Part shown: positions 42,904-49,215 of the stretch, in pieces | How positions within the stretch are numbered: the first letter of the stretch is position 1 | Layout of the letters: the number at the start of each line of letters is the position of its first letter | DNA from: Fibrobacter sp. | GTDB lineage: Bacteria > Fibrobacterota > Fibrobacteria > Fibrobacterales > Fibrobacteraceae | Direction: 5' to 3' | Assembly (NCBI GenBank): GCA_024399015.1 | Contig: JAKSIC010000023.1 | Location: forward strand, 1-49,312 | DNA: 49,312 nt | Program-made: the position numbers and the translations under genes | Notes under the pieces: model-generated | The model's input: the letters and a program-made list of their open reading frames with translations, nothing else | Databases searched by the model: none | Told to the model about the DNA's origin: nothing

Positions 42904-43105
42904 CATGTGTAATTGTGGACTAAATGATCGTCTTACAACAAAAACTTATCTGGGTTCTTGTTTTACTAAAGATAACTTGGCTTCGGGCAGGTATGAGAAT
43001 CTTTATGGGCCGGAGAAAAGTGGTAAGACTTCCATTATGCAAACTGTAGATTTTCTTATTAAGAATGCAGATGTTGCTCCTGAAATGAATCAGGAGGCAA
43101 AATGA
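42904..43105 (+). pseudogene. Cassette 3: orphan C-terminal tail of a caspase-like toxin tip
   Basis: The frame (open from 42875) encodes 'TTKTYLGSCFTKDNL...' and 'MQTVDFLIKNADVAPEMN'. These align with 'NVKTLFGSCYSEQYL' and 'VESINFLINNSDTNRMN' at the end of the toxin in cassette 5. The Cys half of the domain is retained, the His half and whole RHS core are gone. It ends with an ATGA overlap to the next gene. Confidence 0.6.
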
Positions 43106-43542
43106 AAAATATTGTAGTTGTTCTTTTTTTGCTTATTGCCACATGTGCTTTTTGTAAAAATCGTAATTTAGAGTGTTCAACATTTTCAAAGAACTCAATA
43201 GTAGTTTCTGATGTTGCAATACAGTCTTTAAGCAAGAATGTTGATGACTCTCTTTATGCAAGATGGATTAACGGAGATTTTATTAAAAATCTTTTGTTTT
43301 ATTGTTCATGTGCTTGTGAAGAAAAGTATGAATTCCCTTCAAATCATAATCATGAATTTACTTGGGGACTTCATTATTGTGGAGCTTCTGATTCAGAAAT
43401 TGTTTTACCGGCTAAGCAGGTGTTCACGAAACTAAAGAAAAATGAAGAACTATATCTTATGATAGAACATCTAAAAGATGAAATAGACAAATACGATAGC
43501 ATATTGTGCGATTCTCTTAAATTTTTGGAAAATGATTTTTAA
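43102..43542 (+). CDS. Candidate immunity protein of cassette 3
   Basis: 146 residues with a signal peptide (MKNIVVVLFLLIATCAFCK). The mature part contains several Cys (LECST, YCSCACEEKY, HYCGAS) and a helical C-terminus. No family recognised. It starts in the ATGA overlap with the toxin relic and has a GGAGG ribosome-binding site. It has no intact toxin partner here, so it would be an orphan immunity gene. Confidence 0.55.
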   Translation: MKNIVVVLFLLIATCAFCKNRNLECSTFSKNSIVVSDVAIQSLSKNVDDSLYARWINGDFIKNLLFYCSCACEEKYEFPSNHNHEFTWGLHYCGASDSEIVLPAKQVFTKLKKNEELYLMIEHLKDEIDKYDSILCDSLKFLENDF

Positions 43543-43588
43543 ACTGTAGTCCTTAACCGCAACTTCAACAAAAAGATATGCCTGAGCC

Positions 43589-44782
43589 ATGGCAGATGCA
43601 GCATTAACTGTGGGCAACTTGATCGAGGAACGCTCCAAATCCCTGAAAATTTCCTATGATTGGAGAGGAGTGCCGGTGGAATTTAGGATGGAAACAAAGG
43701 CTGGTAAAGAGCTTCAACCTACGCGTAGTTGCAGTAGGGACAGCGTCAGGGTGCTGATGGCCTACGACGGCGTGTATGCCGCCGACTGGGAACGTGAACT
43801 CGTTACCCACTACACAGGCATCGGCACCGAGGTCCGCGAAAGCTACCGTAACAACGCCCTGGAAAAAACAAAGGTCGTGGTAAACATGCCCCAGGGCCTG
43901 GGCCGCTACGGCGTGGAAGATGCGGCAAACCCTGACATGGGATTTGGCGCGGGGTATATCCCCAGCACAAAGTTCGAATGGTACCTCAAAAACCACCTGG
44001 GCTCCACCATGCTGGTGTACGGCACGGGCTCCGACGCCGGCGCAAACGGCGTGAAGGCCGCCTACGACTACCGCGCCACCGTGGTGGCCATGCGCACTAA
44101 GCAACAAGTTGCTAAGTGCTGTCCGCCCTTCGGTGAACAGGTTTCCCTCATGGAACCCACCGACAAGGTGACCGAGAATTTCACCGGAAAAGAACGTGAT
44201 GACGAAACTCAGTTGAGTAACCATGGCGCAAGAATGCTTGACCCGATGCTGGGAATATGGATATCCGTTGACCCAAAGAGATTCTTCCCGAGTCCTTATT
44301 TGTACATGGGCAACGGGTATAACCCGATTAGATTTGCGGATTTGAATGGAGAAAGACCTGGTGATCATTTTGATACACCAAATCAAGCTGCGGAAGATTG
44401 TCTAAAGTATTATTCATCAATGTCTAACAAAAAGGATGTGGAGTATTTTGTTTTTGTATGGAAACTAAATGACGGAAAATATGCAACAAATACTAAAATG
44501 TTTGAAGGTTCTGTTGATGCATTTGGCGAAGAACAGATTCTTAGCGCAGCACAAAAAAATCTTCCTATGGATTTTGATTATGTTGTTGCCGGAGCCCATT
44601 TACATGGGGGTGTGAATCAGGAATACGATTCGGAAAGGTTTAGTGAAGCAGATTATTCAAACTTTGTTAAACCTTTGAGTATTGATCTATATCTTATGAC
44701 TCCTGAAGAGTCGTTTCAACGTATGGATGTAGATGGAAATGTCGAGTTTCTTAAAGAAATGCCGGAGATTGATGTGAAATGA
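43589..44782 (+). CDS. RHS cassette 4 with DUF4329/JAMM-like toxin tip
   Basis: 397 residues; the first 17 do not resemble RHS and no RBS is evident, then 'LKISYDWRGVPVEFRME' starts the shared core. The 'GRRVSKTRY' segment is missing (LMAYDGVYAADW), and an 18-codon insertion (44075-44128) separates YDYR from FGEQ. The core end is altered (LSNHGARMLDPMLG). The tip (about residues 265-397) begins 'GDHFDTPNQAAEDCLKYY' and has 'AGAHLHGG' with His337 and His339, then 'FSEADYS' with Ser352 and Asp355. This is the order of a JAMM metal site (HxH...SxxD), as in DUF4329-type RHS tips. Confidence 0.7.
   Translation: MADAALTVGNLIEERSKSLKISYDWRGVPVEFRMETKAGKELQPTRSCSRDSVRVLMAYDGVYAADWERELVTHYTGIGTEVRESYRNNALEKTKVVVNMPQGLGRYGVEDAANPDMGFGAGYIPSTKFEWYLKNHLGSTMLVYGTGSDAGANGVKAAYDYRATVVAMRTKQQVAKCCPPFGEQVSLMEPTDKVTENFTGKERDDETQLSNHGARMLDPMLGIWISVDPKRFFPSPYLYMGNGYNPIRFADLNGERPGDHFDTPNQAAEDCLKYYSSMSNKKDVEYFVFVWKLNDGKYATNTKMFEGSVDAFGEEQILSAAQKNLPMDFDYVVAGAHLHGGVNQEYDSERFSEADYSNFVKPLSIDLYLMTPEESFQRMDVDGNVEFLKEMPEIDVK
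43715..43731. repeat. Palindrome in RHS cassette 4
   Basis: CAACCTACGCGTAGTTG, identical to the copy in cassette 1. Confidence 0.6.
44075..44128 (+). mobile_element. In-frame palindromic insertion in RHS cassette 4 (diverged)
   Basis: 54 nt replace one codon found in cassettes 1 and 5 at the YDYR/FGEQ junction. The centre is GCACTAAGCAAC (44094-44105), AA, GTTGCTAAGTGC (44108-44119), pairing at 11 of 12 positions. The frame stays open. The flanking arms only weakly resemble the two elements in cassette 5. Confidence 0.6.
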
Positions 44783-45222
44783 AAACCTTATTTTTGATTT
44801 TGTGTATCAATATTTGCGTGTTTGCTAATAGAAATGCTTTTTTGCCGATAACAAAAATACATGTAGAATCTACGGCGAATGATTCAATGGCTTTTGATTT
44901 AAATTTTGATAAAGGTTTTAAGGCTGTAAATGCATCTATTTATGCTTTTAACAAACAATATTCTTTATCAAAAGAAGAACTTCAAGTATTTGACCAATTG
45001 CCTTTGGTTAACTATTGTGTTTTCGAAACAGCATCGTCGAACCTCTCTTTGGAATTTTCACAAAAGCTAAATTCATGTATAAAAAAACAGAACAATTGTT
45101 CCTCTTTAAAAACAGGGACGTCTTCATCAAAAAAAATTCTTTACATAAAATGTGGGAACGGAAATGAAGATGCCGTATACATGCAATTTGATTCAAATGG
45201 AAAATTTGATATAGAACATTAA
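44779..45222 (+). CDS. Candidate immunity protein of cassette 4
   Basis: 147 residues with a signal peptide (MKTLFLILCINICVFANR), starting in an ATGA overlap with the toxin gene. The mature part has Cys residues near the C-terminus (NSCIKKQNNCSS, YIKCGNG). No family recognised. Position and coupling suggest immunity. Confidence 0.55.
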   Translation: MKTLFLILCINICVFANRNAFLPITKIHVESTANDSMAFDLNFDKGFKAVNASIYAFNKQYSLSKEELQVFDQLPLVNYCVFETASSNLSLEFSQKLNSCIKKQNNCSSLKTGTSSSKKILYIKCGNGNEDAVYMQFDSNGKFDIEH

Positions 45223-45368
45223 ATTGTTAGTACGGATGATTTTAAAAAGAGGTCTTGGCTTACCTGTTTAATGCCGACATCAGATTTTTGGAACATGGCT
45301 TAATTTAATAAGAAGGTAATCGAAAATAAGCCCAAATGTAAGCTTCCCCATAATTAGGACTGTTTATG

Positions 45369-45400
45369 AAAAAACAGGTCGCTCCATTTTCGGGGCAACC
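45369..45400 (-). terminator. Minus-strand terminator-like hairpin beyond the Rpn relic
   Basis: GGTCGCTCC (45377-45385) / GGGGCAACC (45392-45400) pair with one mismatch and one G-T; a T tract follows on the minus strand. It would have terminated the lost Rpn gene. Confidence 0.5.
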
Positions 45401-45427
45401 TTAAATTCTTTGAAGAAGAATTCTTGT

Positions 45428-45463
45428 TTATAAAGCCTTGATTTCCTCGGGGGTGAGGCCTGT
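45428..45463 (-). pseudogene. Relic of an Rpn-type nuclease gene (last 12 codons)
   Basis: The minus strand reads TGLTPEEIKAL-stop, nearly the same as the TGLSPEEIKAL-stop end of the Rpn gene at 48802. The frame upstream is unrelated, so only the tail survives. Confidence 0.6.
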
Positions 45464-45513
45464 GCGTTTCCGATGCGGGTGCTGGTTTCTGTTGGTGATT
45501 CTTTGGGAATTTA

Positions 45514-45542
45514 TTGACATATCTTTCAAAATGTTGTATCTT
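45514..45542 (+). promoter_or_regulatory. Promoter of the DUF3791/DUF3990-type module
   Basis: TTGACA (45514-45519) and TATCTT (45537-45542) with a 17-nt spacer, 10 nt before the ATG at 45553. Unlike the other promoters here it resembles the sigma-70 consensus. Confidence 0.4.
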
Positions 45543-45552
45543 GTTTGCCGTT

Positions 45553-45798
45553 ATGACCGCTGAATGTATTTCACAAGACTTGGATTATCGTAAGATGCAT
45601 CTTGCTGTCGCAGCAATTGAAAATGCCGCTATCAAGCTAGGTACTGATTCTTCCGAGCTGTTTGTGCGTCTGCAAAAATACGGTATCGTAAAAAACGGTT
45701 TATTGGAATTTTACGATGAATTGCATACGCAGAGTCTTGACTGGGTTACCGATTTTGTCATTGAATCCCTGCGAAATAGGGAGGCTCAAGGCATATGA
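45553..45798 (+). CDS. DUF3791-like small protein (candidate antitoxin)
   Basis: 81 residues from ATG 45553. The segments 'HLAVAAIENAAIKLG', 'LFVRLQKYGIVKNGLLEFYDELHTQSLDWV' (in parts) and the ending 'FVIESLRNREAQGI' follow the DUF3791 pattern 'CIE..K...S...V..LF..Y.V..YI...Y..LHTQ'. DUF3791 genes are often paired with DUF3990 genes. Overlaps the next gene by 4 nt (ATGA). Confidence 0.65.
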   Translation: MTAECISQDLDYRKMHLAVAAIENAAIKLGTDSSELFVRLQKYGIVKNGLLEFYDELHTQSLDWVTDFVIESLRNREAQGI

Positions 45799-46283
45799 TT
45801 CTGTTCCATGGGTCGGATAAAATCGTAGAAAAACCGATGGCCAATTATGGACGCAACAAAGTCGACTTTGGCCAAGGATTTTATCTTACAAGTCTGCGCG
45901 AACAGGCTGCGAAGTGGGCTAAGATTATAGCCTTCAAAAATGGCGTTGGAAAGGCCTATGTCAGTGAATATAATCTTGATGACAGTCGATTATCCTCGTT
46001 GGGGTCTCGCTACAAGAAATTCATCGCTTACGACATTGAGTGGCTTGATTATGTGATTGATTGCCGTAATGGTGGCAATCTGCAAAATCAGTATGATGTT
46101 ATTGAAGGTGGCGTGGCTAACGATAATGTTATTGATACTGTCGAAAACTATGAAAACGGTATAATAACTGCGGAGCAGGCTCTTGGACAGTTGCAATACA
46201 AAAAGGTGAATCATCAGATTTGCATTCGCTCTCAGGATGTGTTAGATAAACTGTTGCAGTTTGTTCGTGGGGAGGAGGTCTAG
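45795..46283 (+). CDS. DUF3990-like protein, ADP-ribosyltransferase-type toxin candidate
   Basis: 162 residues. The start 'MILFHGSDKIVEKPM' and 'VDFGQGFYLTSLREQAAKWA' match the DUF3990 pattern 'YHGS...I..P...DFG.GFYLT....QA..WA', whose fold is related to ADP-ribosyltransferases. 'YDIEWLDYVIDCRNG', 'YDVIEGGVANDNV' and 'NHQICIRSQDVLDKL' are further family-like segments. It sits between two small genes in a compact operon, which suggests a toxin-antitoxin module. Confidence 0.7.
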   Translation: MILFHGSDKIVEKPMANYGRNKVDFGQGFYLTSLREQAAKWAKIIAFKNGVGKAYVSEYNLDDSRLSSLGSRYKKFIAYDIEWLDYVIDCRNGGNLQNQYDVIEGGVANDNVIDTVENYENGIITAEQALGQLQYKKVNHQICIRSQDVLDKLLQFVRGEEV

Positions 46284-46285
46284 TT

Positions 46286-46483
46286 ATGCAGAACGGAGTC
46301 CTTTGGCGTAAGGAAGCCAGGCTTGTGAAAAAACTGGCCGAGGCGAAGCATGTCGATTGCATGTCCGCCTTATCGATGTTTTTTGCATCCAAAACACACA
46401 AGCTGCTTCTGCAACCGGAAACTGGCTTGCAGCTCAAGAGCGATGGCTACATTCTCGAAGACCTTCTTAGCGAACTTAAGTAA
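46286..46483 (+). CDS. Third small protein of the DUF3990 module
   Basis: 65 residues, 2 nt after the DUF3990-like gene, with a strong GGGGAGGAGG ribosome-binding site. Segments 'LWRKEARLVKKLAEAKH', 'ALSMFFASKTHKLLLQPETGLQL' (in parts) and 'SDGYILEDLLSELK' resemble a small protein family often annotated as antitoxin next to DUF3990. Its stop codon abuts the RHS homology of cassette 5 exactly. Confidence 0.65.
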   Translation: MQNGVLWRKEARLVKKLAEAKHVDCMSALSMFFASKTHKLLLQPETGLQLKSDGYILEDLLSELK

Positions 46484-46487
46484 GCTT

Positions 46488-46504
46488 CAACCTACGCGTG
46501 GTTG
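46488..46504. repeat. Palindrome at the left end of RHS cassette 5
   Basis: CAACCTACGCGTGGTTG; CAACC/GGTTG arms pair perfectly. Homology of this cassette to the others starts three bases upstream. Confidence 0.6.
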
Positions 46505-46720
46505 TAGCAGGGACAGCGTAAGGCTGCTGATGGCATACGACGGTTCCGGCAGGCGTGTTTCCAAGACCCGCTACAGCAAGGCTTGCGTTTCCGACGAGGC
46601 CGATGGCGTGTATGCCGCTGACTGGGAACGTGAACTCGTGACCCACTACACAGGCATCGGCACCGAAGTTCGTGAAAACTATCGTGACGGCAGCCTCCAA
46701 AATGCCCGCGTGGTCGTAAA

Positions 46721-46801
46721 AAGCTTGCAAGGCGAGCGTCGCAAAAACAAGTTTACTTGTTTTTATGACCGAGCCGCAGCAGCTTACGCCGAAGGCGTTC
46801 A
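46721..46801 (+). mobile_element. In-frame palindromic element A (81 nt) in RHS cassette 5
   Basis: Absent from cassettes 1 and 4, where VVVN is followed directly by MPQGLGRY. It adds exactly 27 codons. Order: GGCGAGCGTCGC (46731-46742); perfect hairpin AAAAACAAGT-TT-ACTTGTTTTT (46743-46764); ATGACCGAGCCG (46765-46776); second hairpin ACGCC-GAA-GGCGT (46786-46798). No stop codon in the host frame. Confidence 0.8.
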
Positions 46802-47050
46802 TATGCCGCAGGGCCTGGGCCGCTACGGCGTGGAAGATGCCGAAAAGCCGTCTTCCGGCAACGCCACCTTCGAATGGTACCTCAAGAACCACCTCGGCTC
46901 CACCATGCTGGTGTACGGCACCCAGAGTACCTCAAACGCAGACGTTGCTGACCTCGGTGAAGTGAAGAAAGCTTATGACTACCGCTCCTTCGGCGAACAG
47001 ATTGATCTGATCGCTGACGCAGGCGACAAGGTGACCGAGAATTTCACCGG

Positions 47051-47125
47051 GATAAGGCTTCGAGGCGAGTGCTGCGAACATGCTTGCATGTTCATTGCCG
47101 AGCCGATGGGCCTTGGCGCGAAGCG
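47051..47125 (+). mobile_element. In-frame palindromic element B (75 nt) in RHS cassette 5
   Basis: Absent from cassette 1, where TENFTG is followed directly by KEKDDET. It adds exactly 25 codons. Order as in element A: GGCGAGTGCTGC (47064-47075); perfect hairpin GAACATGC-TT-GCATGTTC (47076-47093); ATTGCCGAGCCG (47094-47105); second hairpin with GCGC-GAA-GCGC core and CCTT/AAGG outer arms (47111-47130, the last bases shared with the host). Confidence 0.8.
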
Positions 47126-47767
47126 CAAGGAGAAAGACGACGAGACCGAGCTGAACTACTTCGGCGCAAGATATCTTGACCCCATGCTCGGATTGTGGAT
47201 TTCAGTGGATCCGGCAAGGCAACATTTCTCTCCGTATACATATGGAAGTAATAATCCCGTGATGCGAATTGATCCTGATGGAAATGCTGATTTGAGATTT
47301 GCAGTGGTTTATAATAAGAATCAAGATGGCGAAGCTTTGCCTCCTACATTAAGATCAGAAATAGAAGATCGTCTTAATCAAGGATTAGACCCCAAATATG
47401 ATACATATCAGATAAAATATTTTGAATCAGGTGCGGAAGCCGCAGATGTTAATAATTTTATAAATGGTGGAACTTATGGTGCGTTGGCTATACATGGAGA
47501 ATATGATGGAGACTATTATTATCTTCATGATGGAGCCGGAACTGAATTTGATCCAGATAATTTAAAATTCAATGTCAAAACACTTTTTGGATCTTGTTAT
47601 TCGGAACAATATCTTAATGATCGTTCTGACAAGAATTTAGTAGCTCCAAATTATCTTCCAACAGGGCAAACTCGGTCTTTTGTTGAATCCATTAATTTTT
47701 TAATTAATAATTCGGATACGAACAGAATGAATGAATCTGGATATGACATTAATTTTACAGGTCAGTG

Positions 47768-48553
47768 ATGATGAAAGTTTTCCTATTTGTATGTATCTGT
47801 ATTACTGATGTGATTGCGCAAACGTACGTTTACAATGCTTATGAAAGAAGTTATGTAGATGATAGAGACGGAACAACGTACAATACTGTTGATACAGATT
47901 CTTCTAAGTGGTTTGTTGAAGATCTTCGCTATATACCGGAATCTACTTTTGGGGCATATATGCTCAATGGAGAGCTATATTGTGAATCTACTTTTAAGTC
48001 TAAACAAACTGCGGTTGATGTTTTTTCAAAAAAATTAAATGAAAAATGTCGTAAGGTTTATTACAAATGGGATTTGGCAATGAAATCATGTCCTCAAGGT
48101 TGGCATCTGGCGAAGACTCAGGAATGGATGGAACTGTCTGTCTTTCTAAAAAAGAATCCCTTCTTGCATAAAGTATTTTTTCAAGACAAGCCTAATTATT
48201 TCGTTACTTACAATTATGGAAAAGGAGAATATGTAATTTACGACCATATGTCAATGTGGTGGAATGCTGATTTGGATAAAAATTGGAAAAAAAATACAAG
48301 AGCTAATGTAACTCATTTTCAAAAGAATGAAATTGTAATAAAGGAAAATACGCAATTTGGGGGAAGATTTTGGACTCGTAATTCTACCAAATCATGGACT
48401 CTTTTGCCCGTTCGATGTGTTGAAAATAAAATGGGGATAGATTATTCTACCGCTATTCCCAAAATTGATACATCTTCATCAATTAAATATGGACATGGCT
48501 TGAAAACAAAAACAAATGAGGAACCAAAATTAAGATTAGATCAACTGATGTAG
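47768..48553 (+). CDS. Exported FISUMP-like protein, candidate immunity protein of cassette 5
   Basis: 261 residues; ATG 47768 overlaps the RHS stop (TGATG). Signal peptide MKVFLFVCICITDVIAQ. The mature part follows the Fibrobacter major paralogous (FISUMP) domain layout: 'DDRDGTTYNTVDTDSSKWFVEDLRY', shown here as RDGTTYNTVDTDSSKWF and VEDLRY, then 'SCPQGWHLAKTQEWMEL', 'GGRFWTRNS' and 'LLPVRCVEN'. FISUMP proteins are usually lipoproteins or surface proteins of unknown role; here position suggests toxin neutralisation. Confidence 0.7.
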   Translation: MMKVFLFVCICITDVIAQTYVYNAYERSYVDDRDGTTYNTVDTDSSKWFVEDLRYIPESTFGAYMLNGELYCESTFKSKQTAVDVFSKKLNEKCRKVYYKWDLAMKSCPQGWHLAKTQEWMELSVFLKKNPFLHKVFFQDKPNYFVTYNYGKGEYVIYDHMSMWWNADLDKNWKKNTRANVTHFQKNEIVIKENTQFGGRFWTRNSTKSWTLLPVRCVENKMGIDYSTAIPKIDTSSSIKYGHGLKTKTNEEPKLRLDQLM

Positions 48554-48801
48554 CTGTTGTGGTTGTTTTTGATGCTTATAACCCATTTTATCGCTCCACA
48601 ATTCAGCTTCCGAGATTGTTGTACACTACAACACGTCCTCTTTTCAGTTGATAACGTATTTTGTCTTTCGCAAATTCCTCTAAGAGAGGTAAAAAATAGT
48701 GTAATCCCTCCGAAAAATAAAGGGAAACAAACGTAGAAACATAAATCAGGGTCGCGCCTTCAATGGTGCGGCCTTTTAAAATTACAAGAATGTCTTTGGG
48801 G

Positions 48802-49188
48802 TTACAGAGCCTTGATTTCCTCAGGGGATAGACCTGTTTGTTGGGCAATGACTTCTAAAGAAATTCCTGCATCGCGGAAGCCCTTAGCCAGAATCTTTCT
48901 TTCTTCAGCGCGTGTTCTCTTTTCGCGGATGTTGAGTTCCTGTTCCAGAGTCATATAAGCCTTCTTTGCTGCGGGATCCTTGCGGTACTTTTCAACCAGT
49001 TCGTGAATGCGCTCCATCTTCTTGGATTCGCATTTCTTGGTAGCGAAATACTGCATGTATTCGCGGGTCGCCTCGTCCTTGATGTTAGCGTACTTGTTAA
49101 ATATATAGAAATTTTTGTAACAAAGGTCATTCAACAGTATTTCGTGGTCGCTTTCGTCACGGTTCTGGAACCTGTAAATGAACCTTCT
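48802..49188 (-). pseudogene. C-terminal part of an Rpn-family nuclease, 5' truncated
   Basis: The minus frame is open from 49188, just after an in-frame TAG (49189-49191), and no ATG lies near that point. It reads 'RFQNRDESDHEILLNDLCYK', a Lys/Glu-rich helical middle and the tail 'GFRDAGISLEVIAQQTGLSPEEIKAL', typical of Rpn/PDDEXK putative transposases. The N-terminal nuclease half is missing, so this is a relic or misassembled end. The region upstream is a 42-bp tandem repeat. Confidence 0.65.
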
Positions 49189-49215
49189 CTAAAAATCTAG
49201 GTACGACAAATAATG

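Larger units (their letters stand above)
45223..45552. other. Spacer with terminator, Rpn relic and promoter
   Basis: Contains decayed sequence without an open frame of note, a minus-strand terminator-like hairpin (45369-45400), the last codons of an Rpn gene (45428-45463) and the promoter of the toxin-antitoxin module (45514-45542). Confidence 0.55.
46485..47768 (+). pseudogene. RHS cassette 5 with caspase-like toxin tip, 5' truncated
   Basis: RHS homology starts at 'LQPTRGCSRDSVRLLMAYDG' directly after the stop of the preceding gene; the shared front found in cassettes 1 and 4 is missing and there is no start codon of its own. The frame is otherwise intact to the stop despite two inserted palindromic elements (27 and 25 codons). 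The tip (from 'DPDGNADLRFAVVY') has 'GALAIHGEYDG' and, 34 residues later, 'NVKTLFGSCYSEQ'. A His-Gly after a hydrophobic strand and a Gly-Ser-Cys after the next hydrophobic strand is the layout of clan CD (caspase/CHAT-like) cysteine peptidases. This assignment is inference. Confidence 0.65.

Noticed and set aside
48603-48848. 81-codon minus-strand frame beyond cassette 5
   Set aside because: Overlaps the Rpn tail in another frame and has no RBS or family signal; could be a relic but I cannot support it.
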